This document shows positions 1-5,891 of a stretch of DNA of 6,025 nucleotides, one piece after another (within the stretch, counting starts at the first letter, position 1; every line of letters starts with the position of its first letter). The notes below the pieces were generated by a model. That model was not told where the DNA came from. It ran no database searches and worked only from the letters and a program-made list of their open reading frames with translations. The stretch is from Acetatifactor sp. Lineage in GTDB: Bacteria; Bacillota; Clostridia; Lachnospirales; Lachnospiraceae. The translations under genes were made by a program, and so were the position numbers. The stretch lies in contig JAILPF010000053.1 of assembly GCA_024699575.1 (NCBI GenBank), forward strand, positions 1 to 6,025. Direction: 5' to 3'.

Positions 1-1
1 T

Positions 2-595
2 GATGCGATTAGTGTACGTGAGACATTTGCAAAAGATTATTTAATGAAGGTATTAGATAAAAAAATTGATGTGATTTCAGATCCCACTTTTCTGTTGAGT
101 CGAGAGGAATGGATTGATAAATTAGCCAGTAAATCTAAATATTATAAATGTGAAGAGAAATATATTTTAACTTATTTTGTTTCTAAGGAGAAAAATTCAA
201 GAGAGTGTATACAGTTTATAAAGAATTATTCACAAAAGTATAATTATCCGGTTTGGTCAATTCAATTTAGCACGTATTATTCTAAAACTGGCGACAAAAA
301 AATACTGGGGGCATCTATGGAGGACTTTCTTGCCCTAGTATTAAATGCACAGATTATTATAACAGATTCATTTCATGGAACTGCTCTGTCGTTGAATCTT
401 GAAAAAAATTTTGTGTCGTATAATAATTCTGAGAATCCTTTGCGAGTTCATAATTTACTTAACAGACTGCATTTATTGGAGCGAATAAATATGGATTATG
501 AAAGTTATAAAACGATAGATTATAAGAATGTTCGAAAAGGGATAGATGAGATTCGAAAAGAATCTCAAGAGTGGATTGTGGATGCTATAGAGTAG
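2..595 (+). CDS. Polysaccharide pyruvyl transferase family protein (3' part; start lies before the window)
   Basis: The reading frame is already open at base 2, so the Met codon at 44 is internal; 197 residues are visible. The family usually runs about 350-400 residues, so roughly half is missing. Family marks seen: DAISVRE at visible residues 1-7 (the usual 'SVRE' strand), a 'DPTFLL' turn shortly after, and ITDSFHGTALSL around residues 120-131 (bases ~359-394), the conserved DSFHG motif near the C-terminal nucleotide-sugar-like fold. Known members move a pyruvyl group from phosphoenolpyruvate to a sugar as a ketal, in the cytoplasm, on repeat units of surface polysaccharides; some relatives have other roles. 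It ends 14 nt before the ThDP enzyme gene and is read in the same direction, with a flippase two genes on, which supports a polysaccharide role. The exact acceptor sugar cannot be told. Confidence 0.85.
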   Translation, partial: DAISVRETFAKDYLMKVLDKKIDVISDPTFLLSREEWIDKLASKSKYYKCEEKYILTYFVSKEKNSRECIQFIKNYSQKYNYPVWSIQFSTYYSKTGDKKILGASMEDFLALVLNAQIIITDSFHGTALSLNLEKNFVSYNNSENPLRVHNLLNRLHLLERINMDYESYKTIDYKNVRKGIDEIRKESQEWIVDAIE

Positions 596-601
596 AAGGA
601 G
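594..601 (+). promoter_or_regulatory. Ribosome binding site that fixes the ThDP enzyme start
   Basis: AGAAGGAG lies 8 nt before the ATG at 610 and overlaps the stop codon of the previous gene. The same frame also has an ATG at 571, but that one lies inside the upstream gene and has no purine-rich site at the right distance. The start at 610 is therefore chosen. Confidence 0.85.
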
Positions 602-609
602 ATTTTTAT

Positions 610-2367
610 ATGTTACATAACTATACAAGTGAAAAAAATATTTTACAATTAATCAGTTTGTTAAAGAGTCATGGAATTAAAAAAGTAGTAGTCAGTCCAG
701 GCTCGTCAAATGTCAGTTTTGTTGCAAGCATCCAAGGAGACGATTATTTTGAAAAGTATTCGGTAGTTGATGAGAGATCAGCTGCGTATGTTGCTTGCGG
801 AATAGCAGCTGAAGCTAACGAGCCAGTTGTAATATGTTGTACGGGAGCAACGGCATCAAGAAATTACATACCAGGATTGACAGAGGCATATTATAGAAAA
901 CTACCAATCATTGCAATAACAGCGTTAGTACATCCCGGATATGTAGGACAAAACAGACCGCAAGTTATGGACAGAAGTGTCTTGCCAAATGATATAGCAT
1001 TGTGTAGTGTGCAGATTGAGAGTGTTTGCAGTGAAGAGGATGAGTGGGCGAACAACGTAAAAATCAATAAAGCTTTGATAGAAGCAAGAAGGAATGGTGG
1101 GGGACCAGTACATATTAATATGGTCACAACATTTAGTAGAGATTTTTCGATAAAAGAATTACCTAAATGTAGAACAATCGATTTGATTCATAAGAGTTCC
1201 GATTATCCTAAGGTGAATGGAAAAAGGATTGCAATATTTATAGGCTCGCACAAGAAAATGGATGACAAGTTAACAAATGTTATCGATAGTTTTTGTGAAA
1301 AATTTGATGCAGTTGTATTTAAGGATCATACAAGTAATTATCGAGGAAAATATGGTATACAAGCCAACATAATTTCAAATCAAGATTATTATGTTTCGGA
1401 TTGTTTAAAAATGGATATATTGATAGATATTGGAGATGTATCTGGAGCAGACATGAAACTTTATCCTAAAGAGGTTTGGCGAGTAAATCCCGATGGGCAA
1501 ATACGAGATAACAGAAAAAAAACAAGATATGTTTTTGCCGTGGAGGAACAGGCGTTTTTTGATTGGTATGTTTCTAATGAAGGGCAAATAAAGAGGAGTT
1601 TAGCGTATTACGAGAGTTGTAAAAAAGAAAGTGAAATGCTCAGAAATGAGATTTCAGATTTCCCATTTTCGAATATTTGGATTGCATGGAAATTAAGTGG
1701 GATATTGCCTGCAGAAAGTGTAATTCATTTTGCAATACTGAATTCCTTAAGGTCATGGAATTATTTTGAATATGACAAATCAATTTGTGGATATTCTAAC
1801 ACGGGAGGTTTTGGTATTGATGGTTGTGTATCTAGCTTAATTGGGGCATCACTAGTTAACCCTGATAAATTATATTTTGGAATCATAGGAGATTTGGCAT
1901 TTTTTTATGACTTGAATTCACTAGGCATAAGACATGTTGGTAATAATATTAGAATCCTGTTAATTAATAATGGAAATGGAACAGAGTTTAGAAACTATTC
2001 ATGCATTGCATCGCAATTTGAGGAAGATACATGCAAGTTTATTTCTGCTGCAGAACATTTTGGGAATAAATCGGAGACATTTGTGAAAAATATTGCGTTG
2101 AGTTTAGGTTATGAATACTATACAGCAAAAAATAAAGAACAGGTTGAAAAAGTATTACCGATATTTACATCAAAAGAAGGAGATAAGCCGATAATCTTTG
2201 AGGTATTTACTGAAAGTGAGGACGAAAGCAACGCGTTAAAAATAATTAACAATTTACAAATTAGTTCGTCGCAGTATGTTAAGAGCAAGGCAAAAAAAGC
2301 AATAAAAAAAGTTTTAGGTGACGAAAAAACCAATTTGGTTAAAAGTATTATCAAGAATGAGAGGTAA
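610..2367 (+). CDS. MenD-like thiamine-diphosphate-dependent enzyme of a polysaccharide locus
   Basis: The protein has 585 residues, near the usual ~550-580 of MenD. The N-terminal PYR domain has SPGSSN (29-34), the catalytic glutamate in VVDERSAAY (E55), a GATAS turn near 79-83 and NRPQVMDR (115-122). A middle domain covers about 190-350. The C-terminal PP domain has SNTGGFGIDG (396-405, compare MenD SNRGxSGIDG) and the ThDP/metal motif GDLAFFYDLNSL (427-438) closing with NN (453-454). MenD makes the menaquinone intermediate SEPHCHC from 2-oxoglutarate and isochorismate. Here arginines of PGSRS, of the stretch after the TAD/TAL turn, of NSLVVR and of SNRG are replaced, and no men gene is nearby, so I do not call it menD. 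The last ~30 residues are a lysine-rich helix. The stop lies 3 nt before the SDR gene, so the two probably act in sequence. The general class is sure; substrate and product are unknown. A cytoplasmic carboligase or decarboxylase making a sugar or side-group precursor is an inference. Confidence 0.88.
   Translation: MLHNYTSEKNILQLISLLKSHGIKKVVVSPGSSNVSFVASIQGDDYFEKYSVVDERSAAYVACGIAAEANEPVVICCTGATASRNYIPGLTEAYYRKLPIIAITALVHPGYVGQNRPQVMDRSVLPNDIALCSVQIESVCSEEDEWANNVKINKALIEARRNGGGPVHINMVTTFSRDFSIKELPKCRTIDLIHKSSDYPKVNGKRIAIFIGSHKKMDDKLTNVIDSFCEKFDAVVFKDHTSNYRGKYGIQANIISNQDYYVSDCLKMDILIDIGDVSGADMKLYPKEVWRVNPDGQIRDNRKKTRYVFAVEEQAFFDWYVSNEGQIKRSLAYYESCKKESEMLRNEISDFPFSNIWIAWKLSGILPAESVIHFAILNSLRSWNYFEYDKSICGYSNTGGFGIDGCVSSLIGASLVNPDKLYFGIIGDLAFFYDLNSLGIRHVGNNIRILLINNGNGTEFRNYSCIASQFEEDTCKFISAAEHFGNKSETFVKNIALSLGYEYYTAKNKEQVEKVLPIFTSKEGDKPIIFEVFTESEDESNALKIINNLQISSSQYVKSKAKKAIKKVLGDEKTNLVKSIIKNER
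2359..2364 (+). promoter_or_regulatory. Ribosome binding site of the SDR gene
   Basis: GAGAGG sits 6 nt before the ATG at 2371 and is embedded in the last codons of the ThDP enzyme gene. This arrangement suggests coupled translation of the two enzymes. Confidence 0.7.
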
Positions 2368-2370
2368 ATT

Positions 2371-3213
2371 ATGAGGCTTTTAACAATACTTAAGAAAACA
2401 ATTAGATTTATGAAGCGTAAAGAGTACATACCTGTTGTGACACAAAAAAACGATTCAGAAATATTTCGAGGAAAAGTAGCATTGGTTGTAGGTGGCAGTG
2501 GTGGAATCGGTGCGGCTGTCGCCAAAAAATTAGTGGCTCAGGGGTGTAAAGTTGTAATTACCGGCACAAATGAGGAAAAACTGAATAAGATATGCAAAAG
2601 CATAAATAGTACAAATGATGTTCGCATAAGATATATCAGTTTGGACTTATTAGATATTGATAGTATGAAAAAGAAAATTGATGAAGTGCCTAGTTTGTTT
2701 GAAGAAAACAGAGTAGACATTTTAGTGAACTCCGCCGGAGTGTATTCGGATGCATCATTTATGAGTATTACAGAATCGGAATATGATAGAGTTATGGATA
2801 TAAACTTAAAAGGACTTTATTTTGTCTGTAAATATGTGTCGGAAATAATGATAAAACAAGGAATTAAAGGACATATTTTGAATGTTTCCTCAGCATCCTC
2901 ATTGAGACCCGCTATAAATCCATACGGGATATCAAAATGGGGTGTGCGCGGCTTTACTGTTGGGTTAGCAAATGAGTTAATAAAAAAGGGAATAGTTGTC
3001 AATGCAATTGGACCAGGTCCTGTCGCAACTGCTATGAATGGGCGCGGAGAAGGAGACACTATTGCACATCCATCAAATCCAAGCGGGAGATGCGCTACGA
3101 CAGAAGAAATTGCGGAATTAGTATGTTATATGGTTAGTGGACGTGCAGATATGGTTGTCGGAGATACTTTTTATATTTCTGGAGGCGGAGGTATAACATC
3201 TCTTCATTGTTGA
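2371..3213 (+). CDS. Short-chain dehydrogenase/reductase (classical SDR) paired with the ThDP enzyme
   Basis: The protein has 280 residues, of which about 33-273 form a classical SDR Rossmann domain of the usual ~245 length. Visible motifs: cofactor loop VVGGSGGIG (39-47), NSAG (120-123, the NNAG motif), MDINL with Asn145, NVSS (171-174) with the catalytic serine, YGISK (185-189) with Tyr185 and Lys189, GPGPVAT (214-220), and a C-terminal GDTFYISGGGG. All catalytic residues are present, so it should be active. Such enzymes interconvert a carbonyl and an alcohol with NAD(P)H in the cytoplasm. The residue after the second strand that often sets NADP preference is Thr/Asn (TGTNEE) rather than Arg, so cofactor choice is open. 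The first ~32 residues are a basic amphipathic extension not needed for the fold. Gene position suggests it reduces, or prepares by oxidation, the substrate or product of the preceding ThDP enzyme. It is not a UDP-sugar epimerase type (extended SDR): it is too short and lacks that C-terminal domain. Confidence 0.9.
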   Translation: MRLLTILKKTIRFMKRKEYIPVVTQKNDSEIFRGKVALVVGGSGGIGAAVAKKLVAQGCKVVITGTNEEKLNKICKSINSTNDVRIRYISLDLLDIDSMKKKIDEVPSLFEENRVDILVNSAGVYSDASFMSITESEYDRVMDINLKGLYFVCKYVSEIMIKQGIKGHILNVSSASSLRPAINPYGISKWGVRGFTVGLANELIKKGIVVNAIGPGPVATAMNGRGEGDTIAHPSNPSGRCATTEEIAELVCYMVSGRADMVVGDTFYISGGGGITSLHC

Positions 3214-3230
3214 TGCAATATAAGTGATAT

Positions 3231-3238
3231 AAAGGTGA
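3231..3238 (+). promoter_or_regulatory. Ribosome binding site of the flippase gene
   Basis: AAAGGTGA ends 7 nt before the ATG at 3246. A TTG codon at 3243 is in the same frame but only 4 nt away, so ATG is the better start. Confidence 0.65.
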
Positions 3239-3245
3239 TTGTTTG

Positions 3246-4709
3246 ATGAAAGCAGAAATACTAAAAAAATATGAAAACTTTTCTGTCGAAATAAAAGCAT
3301 CCATCTGGTTTTTGATAGGTGCTTTTTTTCAAAAAGGAATTGCTATGATTTCAACTCCAATCTTTACGAGGATTATGAATCCAGAAGAATATGGAGAATT
3401 TAATGTTTTTAATTCATGGTTATTGATAATTTCTATTATAGTTACATGTCAGATATCAGCTGGTGTGTATACGCAGGGAATAGTTAAATTTGATTCCGAA
3501 AAAAAGGAATTTTCATCTTCCATGCAGGGATTAAACCTTACATTAGTATTATTTTGGATTATAGTATATACTCTTACAAAAGATTTCTGGAATTCTCTTT
3601 TTCAATTGTCCACATTTCAAATGTATGCAATATTGATTATATCGTGGCTTTTGGCGGCATATAATTTTTGGGCAATTGAGCAAAGAGTTGATCTTAAATA
3701 TAGACAGATGTTGATGATGACCGTTTTTGTTACGGTGTTTCAACCGTTAATATGTATCATTTTAGTAATGAACAGCAGCAATAAAGTCGATGCAAGAATT
3801 TTAGGAATTTTATTTGTTGATGTTGTAGCATATTTATACTGTTTTGTTTCGCAATTTTGCGCAGGGAGAAAATTCTTTATTAGACAGTATTGGAAGTATT
3901 CGCTCCTTTTATGTATACCATTAATACCACATTATTTATCACAAATTGTAATGAGCTCATCTGATAGAATTATGATAGAGCGAATGGTAGGAATGAAGGC
4001 AGCTGGAATATATAGCTTGGCATATTCAGTTTCTCAAATAATGACGGTATTTAATACCGGATTGATGCAAACAATCGAACCGTGGCTTTATAAAAAAATA
4101 AAAAAAGGAGAAATAGAGGATCTATCAGGCATAGCGTACAAATCTATAGTGGGTGTTGCAGTTGTTAACGTATTGTTGATAATTTTTTCGCCTGAGGTAG
4201 TAAGAATTTTTGCTCCTTCCGAATACTATGATGCAATTTGGGTTATCCCACCTGTTGCAATGAGCGTTTTTGTGAGTTTCTTGTATGCGTTTTTTGCGGT
4301 GTTTGAGTTTTACTATGAAAAGACAAAATATATTACAATTGCAACATTGGTAGGAGCCGTAATAAACATAGGTTTAAACTATTTGCTGATTCCGCACTTT
4401 GGTTATTATGCGGCGGGGTACACAACCCTTATTTCATACATGCTATATGTTGCAATGCATTATGTATTTATGAATAAGATATGTAAAGAAAATGGGATAG
4501 CAAAGCGACCTTATGATTTTCGAATATTATTATGCATAAGTTTTGTTTTCTTTGTGGTTTCATTAGGGATTCTTTTTACTTATAAAAACTACGCAATTCG
4601 TTATACTGTCTTGCTTATTTTTATAGTAGGCACGTTCTTTTTGAGAAAAAAAATAAAGGAAATATTTATTGCTATTATACGTGCAAGGGAGAGGGCAGAA
4701 GATAGATGA
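3246..4709 (+). CDS. wzx: Wzx-type oligosaccharide flippase (MOP superfamily membrane protein)
   Basis: The protein has 487 residues, typical of the PST/Wzx branch of the MOP exporters. It is very hydrophobic, with about 14 membrane segments by eye: roughly 19-40, 58-76, 97-111, 126-145, 156-176, 186-204, 218-238, 252-272, 298-316, 331-356, 363-383, 387-410, 427-446 and 451-466. The N-terminal motif PIFTRIMNPEEYG (38-50) is the family's 'P-x-F-T-R-x-x-x-P-x-x-Y-G' pattern. SSSDRIMIERMVG near 238-250 and AAGIYSLAYSVSQ near 252-264 are the matching pattern at the start of the second half. Its role is to turn undecaprenyl-diphosphate-linked repeat units from the inner to the outer leaflet of the cytoplasmic membrane, before polymerisation. 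It is the last intact gene of the polysaccharide operon here, 32 nt after the SDR gene. No polymerase is seen in the window. The symbol is given at family level; the repeat unit carried is unknown. Confidence 0.9.
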   Translation: MKAEILKKYENFSVEIKASIWFLIGAFFQKGIAMISTPIFTRIMNPEEYGEFNVFNSWLLIISIIVTCQISAGVYTQGIVKFDSEKKEFSSSMQGLNLTLVLFWIIVYTLTKDFWNSLFQLSTFQMYAILIISWLLAAYNFWAIEQRVDLKYRQMLMMTVFVTVFQPLICIILVMNSSNKVDARILGILFVDVVAYLYCFVSQFCAGRKFFIRQYWKYSLLLCIPLIPHYLSQIVMSSSDRIMIERMVGMKAAGIYSLAYSVSQIMTVFNTGLMQTIEPWLYKKIKKGEIEDLSGIAYKSIVGVAVVNVLLIIFSPEVVRIFAPSEYYDAIWVIPPVAMSVFVSFLYAFFAVFEFYYEKTKYITIATLVGAVINIGLNYLLIPHFGYYAAGYTTLISYMLYVAMHYVFMNKICKENGIAKRPYDFRILLCISFVFFVVSLGILFTYKNYAIRYTVLLIFIVGTFFLRKKIKEIFIAIIRARERAEDR

Positions 4710-4786
4710 TTTCTACTAAATACGTTTATCTTGATTTCTGTCTAATAGAATAGATGTCCTGGTATAGTTAATTTGTAACACTCCTG
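4710..4786. other. AT-rich intergenic stretch after the flippase gene
   Basis: No gene and no GC-rich hairpin followed by a T run is visible, so no intrinsic terminator for the polysaccharide operon can be shown here. TTGATT (4731-4736) and TATAGT (4763-4768) resemble promoter boxes but are about 26 nt apart, too far for a standard promoter. Confidence 0.4.
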
Positions 4787-4812
4787 CCTAATGAGTTATT
4801 ATATTCATTAGG
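4787..4812 (+). repeat. Perfect inverted repeat in front of a strong ribosome binding site
   Basis: CCTAATGA (4787-4794) is matched exactly by TCATTAGG (4805-4812), with 10 nt between. As RNA the stem could grow by a G-U and a U-A pair, leaving a loop of about 6. The right arm ends immediately before AAAAGGAG. There is no T run, so it is not a normal terminator. It may be a leader hairpin, an operator, or an end scar of a lost element. Confidence 0.6.
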
Positions 4813-4814
4813 AA

Positions 4815-4820
4815 AAGGAG
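4815..4820 (+). promoter_or_regulatory. Strong ribosome binding site in front of ATG 4828
   Basis: AAGGAG lies 7 nt before the ATG at 4828, an ideal distance. The reading frame it serves ends after 21 codons, whereas the GTG at 4848 that could begin the ATPase fragment has no such site. This suggests that the site belonged to a gene whose body has been deleted. Confidence 0.65.
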
Positions 4821-4827
4821 AAACAAA

Positions 4828-4893
4828 ATGTCACACGAACTGATGAAGTGCGTAAACGCATTTGTATTCGTCAACCGAAAATTAGGTCACTGA
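4828..4893 (+). pseudogene. Short 21-codon leader frame, probable remnant of a deleted gene start
   Basis: The ATG with the good ribosome binding site opens a frame of 21 codons that stops at TGA 4891-4893. It begins MSHELMK and ends VFVNRKLGH. The end resembles VFVNRKIGQ in the fragment at 5523-5651, and at DNA level a 19-nt block is identical (4863-4881 and 5606-5624). I read this as the original start joined to middle-region sequence by a deletion and left out of frame with the ATPase domain that follows. A real small leader peptide cannot be excluded. Confidence 0.45.
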
Positions 4894-4899
4894 GGGTGC
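4863..4899 (+). repeat. Dispersed direct repeat, copy 1
   Basis: TGTATTCGTCAACCGAAAA (4863-4881) is identical to 5606-5624. TAGGTCACT (4883-4891), followed by GAGGGTGC, pairs with TAGGTCACT (5649-5657), followed by AAGGTGC. The two blocks are 1 nt apart here and 24 nt apart in copy 2. Confidence 0.85.
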
Positions 4900-5267
4900 G
4901 GACAAAATCCTGGACCAAAGCGGAGTCGGACCGTTTCTATAATTTCCCATATGCAGCAGTGGAAGAAGCTTTGTCAAACGCTGTTTACCATCGTGCATAT
5001 GATGAGCGCGAACCGATTGAGGTACGCGTTGAAAATGACCGAATGGAAATTGTAAGTTTTCCTGGCCCTGATCGTTCGGTAACGATGGAAAGTTTGAAGA
5101 ATTACCGCGTATCCAGTCGACGTTACAGAAACCGCCGTATTGGTGATTTTCTGAAGGAACTTCATCTTACTGAGAGTAGAAGCTATTTTGTTACGAGATT
5201 GTTTGTTCATGAGGGATTTGTAAAGGTTGCGAAAATTGTTGGTGATTCCGAGGGTGGATCAAAAACT

Positions 5268-5313
5268 GAAACAAGTTTTGAAACGAGTTTGAAACGAGTT
5301 TTGAAACAAAAGG
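5268..5313 (+). repeat. Short in-gene tandem repeat of a GAAACRAGTTTT unit with a one-base-short copy
   Basis: Four units follow each other: GAAACAAGTTTT (5268-5279), GAAACGAGTTT (5280-5290), GAAACGAGTTTT (5291-5302) and GAAACAAAAGG (5303-5313). The second unit is 11 nt instead of 12, which moves the reading from an ETSF repeat to SLKRVLKQ. It lies in the linker between the ATPase and HTH parts. Confidence 0.85.
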
Positions 5314-5522
5314 ATTTCAAAAAACTTGAATTAGTTATTATATGGTTAGCCAAAGAAGACGTTATTAGTATTCAGGAAGTAATGAAATTGACACACAAAT
5401 CTAGAACTACAGCATGGCGATATATGCAGCTATTAGTCGAGTGCGGTGCGGTTGAAATGATGGGTAATACCAATAATGTGTGCTACCGAAAAACCCAGAT
5501 GAAAAAAGGGGAAACCTAATCT

Positions 5523-5651
5523 GGAAACACTTTGATGTTTGCGGAACATCCAGAGCAGTTCATTCATGGGGCACACATTGAGCTGATAAAGTTCAATACA
5601 GAAGATGTATTCGTCAACCGAAAAATCGGTCAAGCGCTCATTGAAAACTAG
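5523..5651 (+). pseudogene. Fragment of the middle region of a second COG2865-type regulator
   Basis: The frame after the preceding stop reads GNTLMFAEHPEQFIHGAHIE and on through LIKFNTEDVFVNRKIGQ to TAG at 5649-5651. The 'LMF-x-x-x-P-x-x-F-x-x-x-A-x-I-E-L' pattern is what this family shows between the AlbA_2 domain and the ATPase domain. It thus lies downstream of the ATPase and HTH parts instead of upstream, and cannot be a continuation of them in normal order. ATG 5535 could give a 38-residue peptide but has no good ribosome binding site. It is most likely debris of another copy, perhaps removed by recombination with the copy at 4848-5519. Confidence 0.55.
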
Positions 5652-5664
5652 GTCACTAAGGTGC
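5606..5664 (+). repeat. Dispersed direct repeat, copy 2
   Basis: This is the partner of 4863-4899, with 23 extra nt between the two identical blocks. GGTCA occurs twice in it (5628-5632 and 5651-5655), 23 nt apart. A deletion between these two short repeats would produce the compact spacing of copy 1. Confidence 0.85.
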
Positions 5665-5761
5665 AACACGTAGATTTTTTTGATGCAGAAAAAATTCTAT
5701 AAATTAAATGTTTATCACGCATATATATTTTTTGAAACGGATACAAACGGAAAAAATGTGC
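5665..5761. other. AT-rich gap between regulator debris and the 33-bp array
   Basis: A run of T (from about 5673) facing a run of A (near 5689) could pair weakly, but there is no GC stem, so it is not a convincing terminator. No gene is seen. The ATG at 5708 opens a frame into the 33-bp array, but its content there is dictated by the repeat. Confidence 0.4.
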
Positions 5762-5879
5762 TTTCGTCCACATTTTCGTGCTGCTAACGCAAACTTTCGT
5801 CCACATTTTCGTGCTGCTAACGCAAACTTTCGTTCACATTTTCGTGCTGCTAACGCAAACTTTCGTTCACATTTTTGTG
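5762..5879. repeat. Tandem array of a 33-bp unit, three full copies plus a partial fourth
   Basis: The units are 5762-5794, 5795-5827, 5828-5860 and a 19-nt partial at 5861-5879. Each begins TTTCGTYCACATTTTCGTG and continues CTGCTAACGCAAAC. Units 1 and 2 are identical; unit 3 differs by one C-to-T change, which the partial fourth shares, and the fourth has a further C-to-T. The unit is about 45% GC. Because 33 is a multiple of 3, a frame without a stop stays open across the array (FRPHFRAANAN repeats), which makes the frame at 5708-5914 an expected by-product; I do not call it a gene. There are no unique spacers, so it is not a CRISPR. It looks like a minisatellite formed by slippage. Confidence 0.93.
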
Positions 5880-5891
5880 AGACCGGTTTGA

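Larger units (their letters stand above)
4848..5519 (+). pseudogene. Truncated ATP-binding/HTH regulator (COG2865, AlbA_2/Schlafen-like family), C-terminal part
   Basis: The open frame begins at a weak GTG (4848) and gives 223 residues, about half or less of the family length. Residues ~24-111 match the family's GHKL-type ATPase domain (HATPase_c_4): AESDRFYNFPYAAVEEALSNAVYHR with N-box Glu40 and Asn44, then MEIVSFPGP (66-74) and RRYRNRRIGDFLKELHLTESR (91-111). Intact relatives continue with a G-rich GTGIP loop and some 25-30 residues before a 'RSYF' strand; here ESR runs straight into SYFVTRLFVHEGF, so this block appears deleted and ATP binding is probably lost. Residues ~138-153 are repetitive (TETSFETSLKRVLK). 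Residues ~158-215 form a winged helix-turn-helix (IQEVMKLTHKSRTTAWRYMQLLVECGAVEMM). The N-terminal AlbA_2 domain is absent. Intact relatives are annotated as transcriptional regulators or RecG-like ATP-binding proteins. Base composition looks less AT-rich than in the polysaccharide genes. It is probably a decaying gene, though the HTH part could still be made. Confidence 0.72.

Noticed and set aside
571..609. Earlier ATG at 571 as start of the ThDP enzyme
   Set aside because: It lies inside the pyruvyl transferase gene, adds 13 residues with no family similarity, and lacks a ribosome binding site; ATG 610 has AGAAGGAG 8 nt upstream.
891..1127. Minus-strand frames inside the four + strand genes
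   Set aside because: They are shadows of strongly supported genes and have no family features; the same applies to the other minus-strand frames up to 5669.
610..2367. Menaquinone gene menD
   Set aside because: Overall motifs match MenD, but substrate arginines are replaced and the neighbours are polysaccharide genes, so the pathway name would mislead.
610..2367. Phosphonopyruvate decarboxylase or acetolactate-synthase type enzyme
   Set aside because: Phosphonopyruvate decarboxylases are much shorter (about 380 residues) and come with PEP mutase, not seen here. The GIDG and GDLAFFYDLN motifs match MenD better than acetolactate synthase.
3243..3245. TTG start of the flippase
   Set aside because: The following ATG at 3246 is the stronger codon and better spaced from AAAGGTGA.
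4787..4812. Intrinsic terminator of the polysaccharide operon
   Set aside because: The stem is AT-rich and is followed by AAAAGGAG instead of a T run.
5672..5697. Terminator formed by facing T and A runs
   Set aside because: There is no GC-containing stem, and the T run is on the left arm rather than after a hairpin.
5762..5879. CRISPR array
   Set aside because: The units abut each other without unique spacers and no cas gene is present.
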